DNA of 64,000 nucleotides from Falsiroseomonas sp051860665 (lineage in GTDB: Bacteria > Pseudomonadota > Alphaproteobacteria > Acetobacterales > Acetobacteraceae), in contig NZ_JBHYDM010000001.1 of assembly GCF_051860665.1 (NCBI RefSeq), forward strand, positions 350,815-414,814. Direction: 5' to 3'. Position numbers and translations under genes: made by a program. Below, in pieces: positions 53,616-62,078 of this stretch. Numbering within the stretch: the first letter of the stretch is position 1; each line of letters opens with the position of its first letter. The notes under the pieces are model-generated. The model saw only the letters and a program-made list of their open reading frames with translations. It searched no databases and was not told the DNA's origin.

Positions 53616-55715
53616 TCAGCCGTGGACCACGGCCCAGTCGCTGCGCACCAGATGCCGCCGGCGACCGCGGTCCGGGACGGCGGCCTGGCCGCGCATCAGG
53701 CACTCCGCCTCCTCCGCGCTGACGGGGGCGCTGTAGAAATAGCCCTGCAGCTCATGGCATCCGTTGCGCTGCGCCCATTCGGCCATCTCCAGCGTCTCGA
53801 TCCCCTCCGCCACAATGACCGCCTGCATGAAGTTGCACATGGCGATCACCAGGCGGACGATCTCCTCGTTGCGCGGCAGGCCCTGCATCAGGCTGCGGTC
53901 GATCTTGATGCAATCGACCGACATCTCGTTCAGCCGCGCGAGGTTCGAATAGCCGGTGCCGAAATCGTCGATCGCGAGGCGGATGCCGAGGTCGCGGATC
54001 TTGGCCAGGTTGGCGCTGACCACGGGATTGCTCTCGATCAGCAGCGTCTCGGTGATCTCGAGCTCGAGGCGCGACGGATCGCAGCCATGTTCGTCGAGAA
54101 TGCGCTGCACCATGCAGGCGAATTCCAGCTCGCAGAGCTGCCGCTGGGACACGTTGACGGAGACGGAGACATCGAGGCCCTGGCGCGCCCATTCGCAGCG
54201 CTGCCGCACCGCCTGGTCCAGGATGGTGGCGCCGATCTGGTTGATCAGGCCGGACTTCTCCGAGATCGGGATGAATTCCGAGGGCAGGATCAGGCCTCGT
54301 TCCGGATGGTTCCAGCGCGCCAGCGCCTCCACCGCCACGGCGCGCTGCGCGCCGGGGGAATAGCGCGGCTGGTAGTAGGGCAGGATATGGCCGCCGCGCA
54401 GCGCCTCCCGCAGGTCGGAGAGCAGCTGCAGCTCCTCCTCCCGCTGGTTGCGCATGCTCTCGTCGAACATCCGGTACTGGTTCCGCCCGCCGGCCTTGGC
54501 CTCGTACATGGCGAGGTCGGCGCGCTGCATCAGCAGCTGGGCATTGGTGCCGTGATGCGGGAAGCAGGCGATGCCGACGCTCGGCGTCACCATCAGCTTG
54601 CGGCGCTCCCCATGCACCGGCAGGGCCAGCCGCTCCAGGATCCGCCTGGCCAGCATGTCGATGCGCCCGGCCTCCTCCGCCCCTTCCGTCGCCAGGAACA
54701 GGAATTCATCGCCGCCGAGGCGGATCACCGTATCGTCGCCGACCCGCAGCTCCGACAGCCGCCGCGCCACTTCCATCAGCACGCCGTCGCCATGCAGGTG
54801 GCCGAGCGTGTCGTTGATGGCCTTGAACTGGTCGAGGTCGATGAACAGCACGCCGATGCGCGCGCCGCGCTGTTCCGCGCGGCGCACCATGGCATTGAAG
54901 CGCGCCGGCATGGCCAGGCGGTTGGGCAGGCCGGTCAGCGGGTCGTGGTGGGCGCGGTTCTGCGCCAGCGCCTCGGCCTCCTTCAGCTCCGTCACATCGG
55001 TCTCGCTGACCAGGATGGAGGGACGGCCGGAGACCGGGTCGTGGCAGGAGCGCACGGTCAGCTCATGCCAGCGCAGGCCCTCGGCGCTGACCACCTCCGC
55101 GATCAGGCTGACCTCCGCCTCGCTATGGATCTGCTCCATCATGCGGAGGTAGTCGCGCCGGTGCAGGAAGCGGGCGGGCAGGTCCTGCTGCGCCGTGTCG
55201 AAACTGGCCCGCGCCGCAGGGTTGCAGTAGAGCGTCCGGCCATCGAGGTCGTGCAGCGAGATCATCAGCTTGGTGTGCAGCAGCGCATCGGCGCTGCGGA
55301 TCGCCTCCGGCTGCAGCCGCGCCTCGTCGCGCGCCTCACACAGCATGGCCATGCGTCCGTCATGCAGCTTGACGCCGCTGAACCGCACCTCCAGCGGCCG
55401 CGGCACGCCGCGGGGATAGAGCGTCCACATCTCGGTGAAGCTCGCGTCGTAGCTGATGAAATCGGCCTGGTACTGGCGCAGCCGGCGGGCCACGGCCGGG
55501 GACATGTCCGCCTTCAGGTTGCGCGCCGCCAGCTCCGCGAGGGAGGCGGCATTCCAGACCTCGAGCGCGGCGGCATTGGCCCAGATCACGCGGCCATGGT
55601 CGATGTCGAAGATCCAGACGGCCGCGACCAGGCGGTCCAGGATCCAGTCCTGGTCGGTGCCTTCGGGGCAGGCGGCCGGCCTTGCCGCCTCCACGCCCCG
55701 GTCCGGCATTCCCAT
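53616..55715 (-). CDS. PAS-GGDEF-EAL cyclic-di-GMP protein
   Basis: 699-residue signalling protein. Two PAS-like domains (about 25-140 and 145-265; the first has WILDRLVAAVWIFDIDHGRV). GGDEF about 275-430 with an intact RLGGDEFLF and the inhibitory-site region ahead of it. EAL about 445-690 with VEALARWNHP, LEITETLLIES, AIDDFGTGYSNL and AEGIETLEMAEWAQ, all residues of an active phosphodiesterase. Both activities may be present, with PAS input deciding. No membrane helices, so it is cytosolic. It begins by overlapping the glutathione transferase stop. Its location beside the secretion genes suggests control of surface attachment. Confidence 0.92.
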   Translation of the reverse strand: MGMPDRGVEAARPAACPEGTDQDWILDRLVAAVWIFDIDHGRVIWANAAALEVWNAASLAELAARNLKADMSPAVARRLRQYQADFISYDASFTEMWTLYPRGVPRPLEVRFSGVKLHDGRMAMLCEARDEARLQPEAIRSADALLHTKLMISLHDLDGRTLYCNPAARASFDTAQQDLPARFLHRRDYLRMMEQIHSEAEVSLIAEVVSAEGLRWHELTVRSCHDPVSGRPSILVSETDVTELKEAEALAQNRAHHDPLTGLPNRLAMPARFNAMVRRAEQRGARIGVLFIDLDQFKAINDTLGHLHGDGVLMEVARRLSELRVGDDTVIRLGGDEFLFLATEGAEEAGRIDMLARRILERLALPVHGERRKLMVTPSVGIACFPHHGTNAQLLMQRADLAMYEAKAGGRNQYRMFDESMRNQREEELQLLSDLREALRGGHILPYYQPRYSPGAQRAVAVEALARWNHPERGLILPSEFIPISEKSGLINQIGATILDQAVRQRCEWARQGLDVSVSVNVSQRQLCELEFACMVQRILDEHGCDPSRLELEITETLLIESNPVVSANLAKIRDLGIRLAIDDFGTGYSNLARLNEMSVDCIKIDRSLMQGLPRNEEIVRLVIAMCNFMQAVIVAEGIETLEMAEWAQRNGCHELQGYFYSAPVSAEEAECLMRGQAAVPDRGRRRHLVRSDWAVVHG

Positions 55716-56368
55716 CAAGCGGCGCCCGCGAAGGGGGTGGCGCCCTCGCAGAGTGCCGAAAGCGGCACGAAGCCGGGTGTGCGGCGCACACGTTCGATCC
55801 AGGCCCGGATGGCCGGGAAAGGCTGCAGGTCGATGCCCGCCTCGTCCGCCACATGGACATAGCCGAAGATCGCGATATCGGTGATGCCGTAGCGCTCGCC
55901 GAGCATGAAGTCGCGGCCGCGCAGATGCGCCTCCAGCAGCCCCAGCCCCTCGGCGCCGCGCGCGCGCCAGGCGGCGATCTCCGCCTCCCGCCCCCGGCCG
56001 CGCTCCGGCACGATATGGCCAAGGAAGCGGGCGGGGGAAATGCAGGGCTCCAGCTTCGCCTGTTCGAAGAACATCCATTGCAGGCTCTGCGCCCGCGCCT
56101 GCGCATCCGCCGGCATCAGGGGCGAACCGTCGGCGATCAGCCAGAGCATGGCATTGGATTCGCTGATGCCGGTGCCATCCTGCGTCACCAGGAAGGGCAC
56201 GCCGCCTACCGGGTTCAGGGCCAGGAAGGCCGGGCTCCGTGCTTCGCCGGCCAGCACATCCACGGCGACCACCCGCACCGCCCGGCCGAGCTGGCGGAAC
56301 GCCAGAAAGGGCTTGAAGCAGTTTCCAGAGCCGGGGGTGGCGTACAAGGTATGCACCGAGCTATGCAC
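55715..56368 (-). CDS. Glutathione S-transferase family protein
   Basis: 217-residue protein with an N-terminal thioredoxin fold (about 1-78: LNPVGGVPFLVTQDG with the cis-Pro, then ISESNAMLWLIAD with the glutathione-binding Glu-Ser) and an all-helical C-domain ending SERYG-like in FMLGERYGITDIAIFGYVHV. Conjugation or redox role with unknown substrate. The start is GTG at 56368; a second in-frame GTG at 56353 (VHTLYATPGSGNCFKPFL) fits the family start better. The upstream gap is AT-rich. Confidence 0.87.
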   Translation of the reverse strand: MHSSVHTLYATPGSGNCFKPFLAFRQLGRAVRVVAVDVLAGEARSPAFLALNPVGGVPFLVTQDGTGISESNAMLWLIADGSPLMPADAQARAQSLQWMFFEQAKLEPCISPARFLGHIVPERGRGREAEIAAWRARGAEGLGLLEAHLRGRDFMLGERYGITDIAIFGYVHVADEAGIDLQPFPAIRAWIERVRRTPGFVPLSALCEGATPFAGAA

Positions 56369-56466
56369 CGGGCGTCTCTTTTATCGTTCACATCTGCGTA
56401 TATATGACAAAACCTACCCATTCCTTGCTAGACATTTTTGGATAATCGAGACAACGCCGGCGTCGC
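56369..56466. promoter_or_regulatory. AT-rich gap upstream of the glutathione transferase
   Basis: This 98-base gap is the most AT-rich of the right half, with TATATA and a TTGTC run on the minus strand, consistent with a promoter for the transferase/GGDEF-EAL pair. I could not fix exact boxes with normal spacing. Confidence 0.3.
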
Positions 56467-57195
56467 TCAAGCGGCCAGCGGCAGAGAAGGCTGCGCCATG
56501 CGGCGCGGCTTGCGCAGCACGCTGACGAAATAGCCGTTGTGCCAATCGCTGTCCTTGAAGGCGAGTTCGGGGTGGGTATTGTCCAGCGTGGTGCGGATTT
56601 CCGCGCCATAGAGCAGCTGCAACCCGCCCTGGACGATGGCGCGATGCGTGCCGGCCCGCACCGGCCACCAGTTCCAGTCGTCGCAGATGAAGATGAACTC
56701 CTCTGCCAGCGCCGGCAGGGCGGCGATCAGCCCGTCATGCTGGTCCTGTTCCTCATGCGGCCCGTCGAAGAGATAGACCTCGAAGGGCGCATGCCGCGCG
56801 GCGAGGTCGGGGAAGGAGACGGCGCGGAAATCCGCCTCGATCATCTCCACCGCCGCGGCTTCCGTGCGGAACTGCGCGACATTGCCCAGGAAGGCGTCGC
56901 GCGGGCCACCGAACTGACTCCAATTGTCGATGGCCACCGCCTGCACCGCATTGCCATGGATGGCGCTGCAGAGGGTGGAGCCCATCCAGCTGCCGACCTC
57001 GAGGTAGCCGGTGCGGCCCAGCCTGCGCAGCAGCCCGTTGATGAAGTGGCGGTAGCGCGCGCCGGACATGCCGTCGATCGCGTAGAAGCCCTGCGTCCGG
57101 TCGATCGGCGCCGCCAGGGCCTCGGACAGGGCCAGGCGCAGCGGCGCGACCTGGCGGGCCTCCGGCTCGATGAGGATTTCGCTGAGGTGGGTCAT
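56467..57195 (-). CDS. Class I SAM-dependent methyltransferase-like protein
   Basis: 242-residue protein. The N-terminal 45 residues are helical. Then YLEVGSWMGSTLCSAIHG matches motif I of small Rossmann methyltransferases (Methyltransf_24/CmcI-like), followed by VAIDNWSQFGG and the late FEVYLFDGPHEEQDQHDGL, FICDDWNWWPVRAGT. No signal peptide. The substrate may be a sugar or glycan precursor given the neighbours, but this is a guess. It is divergent from another methyltransferase gene with 135 bases between starts. Confidence 0.75.
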   Translation of the reverse strand: MTHLSEILIEPEARQVAPLRLALSEALAAPIDRTQGFYAIDGMSGARYRHFINGLLRRLGRTGYLEVGSWMGSTLCSAIHGNAVQAVAIDNWSQFGGPRDAFLGNVAQFRTEAAAVEMIEADFRAVSFPDLAARHAPFEVYLFDGPHEEQDQHDGLIAALPALAEEFIFICDDWNWWPVRAGTHRAIVQGGLQLLYGAEIRTTLDNTHPELAFKDSDWHNGYFVSVLRKPRRMAQPSLPLAA

Positions 57196-57330
57196 CGGCG
57201 CTTTTCTCCGGATGCGAAGGCAGCCGCCATCTGACCCGCTTTGCCTGAACGGAGGATGAAGGCCAGCGCATCCAGCTTTCCTTCATCCTTTCCCGGCAGA
57301 TTGCCGCGCCACCGCCCGGAAAAAGCCGCC

Positions 57331-57933
57331 ATGGACAGCCTGCCCCCCATCCCGAAGGTGACCGAGGACAGTCGGCTGGTGCTGCATGTCGGCTGCGGCG
57401 CCGCCTCCCCGGACAAGCTGCCGGCGCATTTCTTCCCCGCCGGGCAGTGGCGGGAGGTGCGGCTGGATATCGACCCCGATGTGGCGCCGGATGTGCTCGC
57501 CTCCATCACCGACATGGCGGCGGTGCCGGATGCCTCGGTCGATGCCATCTGGTCCTCGCACAACCTGGAACACCTGTTTCCGCACGAGGTGCCGCTGGCC
57601 CTGGCCGAATTCCGCCGCGTGCTGAAGCCTGGCGGCTTCGCCCTGATGACCATGCCGGACCTGCAGCAGATCGCCCGCCTGGTGGCGGAGGACCGGCTGA
57701 CCGATCCGGCCTATCTGTCCCCGATGGGTCCGATCACGCCGCTCGACATGCTCTATGGCCATGGCGCCTCGCTGGCGCGGGGCAATGTCTTCATGGGGCA
57801 CCGCGGCGGCTTCACCGCGCGGTCGCTGGAGATGGCGCTGATCGCCGCGGGCTTTCCGATCGTGCGCGTGGTGCGCGACGAGAGTTTTGCGCTCTGGGCC
57901 ACGGCTTACATGGGCGGGGGTGTCGCGGCGTAA
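57331..57933 (+). CDS. Methyltransferase domain protein (Methyltransf_11 type)
   Basis: 200-residue SAM-dependent methyltransferase-like protein. Motif I is LVLHVGCGAASPDKLPAHFF; then VRLDIDPDVAPDVLASITDM, and the typical SSHNLEHLFPHEVPLALAEF with RVLKPGGFALMTMPD. Residues about 135-200 cover the variable cap. The start ATG at 57331 begins a few residues before the domain; a start 30 codons earlier is possible but adds a basic, non-homologous stretch. Stop overlaps the first unit of the 24-base tandem repeat. Confidence 0.82.
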   Translation: MDSLPPIPKVTEDSRLVLHVGCGAASPDKLPAHFFPAGQWREVRLDIDPDVAPDVLASITDMAAVPDASVDAIWSSHNLEHLFPHEVPLALAEFRRVLKPGGFALMTMPDLQQIARLVAEDRLTDPAYLSPMGPITPLDMLYGHGASLARGNVFMGHRGGFTARSLEMALIAAGFPIVRVVRDESFALWATAYMGGGVAA

Positions 57934-57996
57934 GCCGCGCCAGCATCTGCGGCGTAAGCCGCGCCCGCATTGGCGGCGTAAGCCGCGCCTGCCATC
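57925..57996. repeat. Three tandem 24-base units, each a hairpin
   Basis: Units start at 57925, 57949 and 57973. Each begins GCGGCGTAAGCCGC, which folds as GCGGC-GTAA-GCCGC. The first contains the stop of the methyltransferase and the last reaches the stop of the GT41 gene, so the three hairpins fill the whole gap between convergent genes and could act as a two-way terminator. Confidence 0.7.
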
Positions 57997-59857
57997 AGGG
58001 GGCGCGGCGCACGCTTTCCAGCGCCGCTTCCAGCCGCCGGGTGAAGCCGGCGGAATCGCCCAGCGTGCGCATCCAGGCATCGCCCGCCAGCACCGCCCGC
58101 GCCGCCGCCAGCCGCGTCGGGTCGGTGGCCATGGCAATGGCGCGGGCGACATAGTCCTCCCGCGTCTCCGTGATGCCATCGGTCAGGCCGATGGCCGTCA
58201 GCAGGCTGCAAGCCATGCGCGCGGCGAAGGCGGTGCCGGCGCGGGTCAGCAGCGGCAGGCCCATGCGCAGCGCGTCGCTGGCCACCGTGCCGGAATTGTA
58301 GGGCGTGGTATCGAGGAACAGGTCGGCGAGCCGCATCCGCGCGAGATACCGCGCCGGCTCCACCCGCGGGCCGAGCACCAGGCGCTCCGGCGCCAGGCCG
58401 GCCTCCGCGAAGCGTGCGCGAAGCTGGGTGCTGCCGCCATACCCATCCTCCGGCAGCCAGAGCACGGAGCCCGGCACGGCGTGCAGGATGCGCGTCCAGT
58501 CGGCAAACATCTCGGCCGTAATCTTGTAGAAATTGGCGAAGCAGCAGAAGACGAAGGCGTTCTGGGGCAGCCCCTCCTCCGCCCGCGTCAGGGCGGGCAG
58601 CTCCGGCATGCGGCTGTCATTGGCCTGGTACAGCCCCTCGATCGCCAGCGGCTTGGGCGCATAGAGATGCGCGCGGTCCGGCGGCACGGCGATGGCGTCG
58701 CACAGAAGGAAATCCAGCTCGGGCAGCGGCACGCTGCCGATATAGCCGAGATAGGTGCCCTGCACCGGCGCCGGCTTCCAGCGCAGCGTGGCCATGCGCG
58801 CGCCGCGCGTCAGGCCGTTCAGGTCGATCAGGATGTCGATCTCATCCGCGCGGATGCGCCGCGCCGCCGCCTCGTCATCCATCGCGCCGATGCGCACATG
58901 GTGGTCCAGCGCGGCGATGACGCGGGCGCGGATCTCGCTGCCGTCTTCCGGCGAGGAGCAGTAGCCGAAAATCTCGAAGCGCGAGCGGTCGTGGCGCTCC
59001 AGCACCTCCGCGATCAGGAAGCTCATCGCATGGCGGCAGAAGTCGGAGGAGAGATAGCCGATGCGGATGCGGTCGTGGCGATAGCCGCCAGCCGGCGCCA
59101 AACGCTGCGGCGCGGCCGGCACCTTGCGCTCCAGCCAGGTGGCGACGATGCGGCGCTGCAGGTCGATGTCGTCGAACAGCGCCAGCGCGCCGAGCGGCCC
59201 CGCATGCAGCTGCGCCCGCTCCACGGTCAGGCCCGGGATATCGCCCGCATGGATCGGCCACAGGCAAAGCTTCTGGCGCAGATGCGTCCAGTGCTGCAGC
59301 ACATCGGGCTGCGCCGGGTCGCTGATGAGGCTGGCGCGCAGGGCCTGCTCGGCCTCCGCGAAGCGGCCCGCCTGTTCCAGCAGGCGGCCGCGCTGGTTCA
59401 GCAGGTTACGGCGCACCGGCTCCGGCTGCAGCGCCTGCTGCCAGGTGGCCAAGGCGGCCTCGACCTGGCCCGCGGCTTCCAGCGCCAGGCCCAGGTTGAT
59501 CGCCGCCTCGTGGAAATCCGCCTTCAGCGCCAGGGCGTTGCGGTAGCAGGTCACGGCCTGGGCCGGGTCGCCGGTCTGCACCAGCTCCACGCCCAGGTTG
59601 AACCAGGCGGCCATGGCCTGCGGATGGCCGGGATTGGCGGCGAGCCAGGCCTGGTAGGCATTGATGGTGACGCCGCGGCGGCCCTCGCGGCTCGCCTGTT
59701 CCAGCAGCGGCAGCAGCCCTTCCAGGCGGATGGCGCGCAGGGCGCGCTGGCGCCGCGCCTCCTCCGCCGGCGGCAGCAAGGCCGGCCAGCTCGGCCCGGC
59801 GATCAGCCCGGCGAGCCAGCCGATATCCAGCGTCTCGGAGGGCACCAGCGCGTTCAT
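57995..59857 (-). CDS. OGT-like TPR glycosyltransferase 1 (GT41, SPINDLY type)
   Basis: 620-residue protein. N-terminal half: TPR helices (about 50-195, for example AWFNLGVELVQTGDPAQAVT). C-terminal half: GT41 catalytic region with RIRIGYLSSDFCRHAMSFLI (the His matches human OGT His498), DLNGLTRGARMATLRWKPAP, the Lys of FANFYKITAEMFADWTRIL and DLFLDTTPYNSGTVASDALR. Human OGT adds GlcNAc to Ser/Thr; bacterial relatives modify flagellins or adhesins. Cytoplasmic. Start at 59857, overlapping the upstream GT41 stop by ATGA; an ATG at 59869 is also possible. Confidence 0.9.
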   Translation of the reverse strand: MNALVPSETLDIGWLAGLIAGPSWPALLPPAEEARRQRALRAIRLEGLLPLLEQASREGRRGVTINAYQAWLAANPGHPQAMAAWFNLGVELVQTGDPAQAVTCYRNALALKADFHEAAINLGLALEAAGQVEAALATWQQALQPEPVRRNLLNQRGRLLEQAGRFAEAEQALRASLISDPAQPDVLQHWTHLRQKLCLWPIHAGDIPGLTVERAQLHAGPLGALALFDDIDLQRRIVATWLERKVPAAPQRLAPAGGYRHDRIRIGYLSSDFCRHAMSFLIAEVLERHDRSRFEIFGYCSSPEDGSEIRARVIAALDHHVRIGAMDDEAAARRIRADEIDILIDLNGLTRGARMATLRWKPAPVQGTYLGYIGSVPLPELDFLLCDAIAVPPDRAHLYAPKPLAIEGLYQANDSRMPELPALTRAEEGLPQNAFVFCCFANFYKITAEMFADWTRILHAVPGSVLWLPEDGYGGSTQLRARFAEAGLAPERLVLGPRVEPARYLARMRLADLFLDTTPYNSGTVASDALRMGLPLLTRAGTAFAARMACSLLTAIGLTDGITETREDYVARAIAMATDPTRLAAARAVLAGDAWMRTLGDSAGFTRRLEAALESVRRAP

Positions 59858-61824
59858 GGCGGGCTCCACAGGCGCCGATCGGGCGGCAGCATCTGGAAGG
59901 CGTGGCGGCGCGCAAGCCTTTGGTGCCAGCGCGCCTCGTAATCCGGCAGGGTGCCGGTCTCCTGCGCCTCATGGTCCTCGGCCGCGCCGAGGTCGAGATA
60001 GGTGTCGAGATTGGAGAGGTCGGGCCGCGGCAGGCGCCCTTCGCGGAAATCCTGCCACATGCCCGCGAAGGCCTGCTCGATGTGGCGCACGAAGTTCTCG
60101 GTATCGAAGAGCAGGGAGGATTCCCGGAAGGCCAGCAGCCGGTCGCGATAGGCGCGCAGCCGGGCGGGGTCGCGGCCCAGCGCGATGGCCTGGGCGACGT
60201 AGTCCGCCGGCGTGTTGCAGACCAGCTCCGGCACGCCGGCCGCGCGCACCAGGCTGGCGCAGACGCGACTCGCAAAACCGCGGCCCGGCAGGGTCAGCAC
60301 CGGCGTGCCCATCCACAGCGCGTCGGAGGCGGTGGTATGCGCGCCATAGGGCGCCGTATCCAGGAACAGGTCCGCCGCGGCATAGCGCGCGACATGATCG
60401 GCATTGCCGGCCATCGGCGCGAAGATCAGCCGCGCGGGGTCGATGCCCGCCGCCTGCGCGCGCTCCCGCAGCTTCACATCCACCGCGTCGCTGGATTTCA
60501 GCAGCCAGAGCACGCTGCCCGGCACGCCGCGCAACACCTGCATCCAGCGATCGAAGCCGAAGGGCGTGATTTTCTGGGTGCCGTTGAAGCTGCAGAAGAC
60601 GATGGCGTCTTCCGGCAGGCCGAGCGCGGCGCGCGTCGGCACCGCGCCGACGGTCCGGTGCCGGTCATTCGGCTGGTAGCAGGGCAGGCGCCTTACGGCC
60701 TCCGAATAGTAGCGCTCGCTGCCCTCGGGGATGATGACCTCATCGGCCAGGATGTAATGGTGATAGGGCGTGCCCATGGTGCCGGCATAGCCGAGCCAGT
60801 TGACGATCACCGGCGCCGGCCGGCGGGAGAGCAGCTTCGTACGCGCGCCGCGGGTATGGCCGTTGATATCCACCAGGATGTCGATGCCATCCGCCAGCAT
60901 GCGGGCGAGTGCGGCGTCGTCGTCCATCGGCGTGATGTCGCACCAATGCTCCACGCTGTCGCGGATGCGCGCCTTCACCGCATCCTCCTGCGGGATACCG
61001 CAGTAATAGACGAAGACCTCGTAGCGGCTGCGGTCGTGCAGCCGGTACATATCGGCCGTCAGATGGCCGATGGCGTGGGAGCGCAGGTCGGAGGAGAGAT
61101 AGCCGATGCGCAGCCGGGGCGAGGGCGGCCGGTCGGCGAAATCCGCATCGCTGCGGAAATCCGCCGGCACGCCGCATTCGGCGCGGCTATAGGCGGCGGC
61201 CAAGGCGAGCGCCAGCATCGGGTCGTCGGTATGGGTCACCAGGCTGAGCGGCGCCATGCCGCGCAGCAGCGCCGGGCGGTCCAGCGTGCCCACCGGCTCC
61301 AGCAGCGGCCAGGCGCATTGCCGCTGGCGCAGGCTGATCCAGTGCTGCACCACGTCGCGCTGCGTGGGCGCGATCTCGATGATCTGGCGCAGATGCTCCT
61401 CGGCCTGCGCATGGCGCTGGGCGGATTCCAGCACGCGGGCGATGTGCTTCAGCGCCGTGGTCTTATAGGCCAGGCTGTCGCCGGAGACCGCGGCCAGGCT
61501 GGCGCAGGCATGCGCCCAGTGGCTGATCGCGGGCTCCGTCGCGCCCAGCCTTTCATAGACCACGCCGAGATTGATGAAGGGCGGCAGGAAGGTGGCGTTG
61601 CGCTTGATCGCCTCGCCGAAGGCGGAAGCGGCGCCGGCCAGGTCATCGAGACCCGAGAGCAGCACGCCGTAGTTGAAATAGACCGCATGGCCCAGCGGGT
61701 CCGTCGGGTGGCGCGCCAGCCAGTCCCGGTACAGCGCCGCGGCCTGCGGCGCCTGGCCGGCGCTGGCCATCTGCTGCGCCGTGCCGAACAGATCGGCCAC
61801 GCTGTCAATCTGCATGGTCTGCAT
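59854..61824 (-). CDS. OGT-like TPR glycosyltransferase 2 (GT41, SPINDLY type)
   Basis: 656-residue relative of the preceding gene product, translationally coupled to it. TPR-like helices at about 10-190 (YFNYGVLLSGLDDLAGAASA). Catalytic region: LRIGYLSSDLRSHAIGHLTA, DINGHTRGARTKLLSRRPAP, FNGTQKITPFGFDRWMQVL, DLFLDTAPYGAHTTASDALW and FASRVCASLVRAAGVPELV, all well conserved against OGT. Several Met codons compete for the start (61872, 61842, 61824, 61815); I chose MQTMQIDSV at 61824, but this is unsure. It is divergent from the octapeptide-repeat gene with a gap of about 250 bases. Confidence 0.88.
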   Translation of the reverse strand: MQTMQIDSVADLFGTAQQMASAGQAPQAAALYRDWLARHPTDPLGHAVYFNYGVLLSGLDDLAGAASAFGEAIKRNATFLPPFINLGVVYERLGATEPAISHWAHACASLAAVSGDSLAYKTTALKHIARVLESAQRHAQAEEHLRQIIEIAPTQRDVVQHWISLRQRQCAWPLLEPVGTLDRPALLRGMAPLSLVTHTDDPMLALALAAAYSRAECGVPADFRSDADFADRPPSPRLRIGYLSSDLRSHAIGHLTADMYRLHDRSRYEVFVYYCGIPQEDAVKARIRDSVEHWCDITPMDDDAALARMLADGIDILVDINGHTRGARTKLLSRRPAPVIVNWLGYAGTMGTPYHHYILADEVIIPEGSERYYSEAVRRLPCYQPNDRHRTVGAVPTRAALGLPEDAIVFCSFNGTQKITPFGFDRWMQVLRGVPGSVLWLLKSSDAVDVKLRERAQAAGIDPARLIFAPMAGNADHVARYAAADLFLDTAPYGAHTTASDALWMGTPVLTLPGRGFASRVCASLVRAAGVPELVCNTPADYVAQAIALGRDPARLRAYRDRLLAFRESSLLFDTENFVRHIEQAFAGMWQDFREGRLPRPDLSNLDTYLDLGAAEDHEAQETGTLPDYEARWHQRLARRHAFQMLPPDRRLWSPP

Positions 61825-61969
61825 CAGCCTGCATGCTTCCATTCTGGCCCGCTGCAATGGGCGGGGCAGCATGGCGGCGCTTGGTGAAGAAGCGGTGAAC
61901 GGCCGCGCGGAAGATTCCGGACTGCGGTCACGGTGCGATTCATCGCCCGTCAAGGGTTCATCCCTAGTC

Positions 61970-61985
61970 TCCCGGCACGCCGGGA
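61970..61985. promoter_or_regulatory. 16-base inverted repeat in the divergent gap
   Basis: TCCCGGC-AC-GCCGGGA, a perfect 7-bp inverted repeat with a two-base centre, lies between the GT41 gene and the repeat gene. An operator serving both divergent genes is possible. Confidence 0.35.
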
Positions 61986-62078
61986 CGACAGGATGTCCAC
62001 CCCGCCCCTACTGCGCCGCCTGACTCGGGATTGCTGGTTCCTGGCGCGGTTCATCATGCCCAGCCGGGAGACATGGCG

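Noticed and set aside
53622..55862. 746-codon plus-strand frame
   Set aside because: Antisense shadow of the GGDEF-EAL gene.
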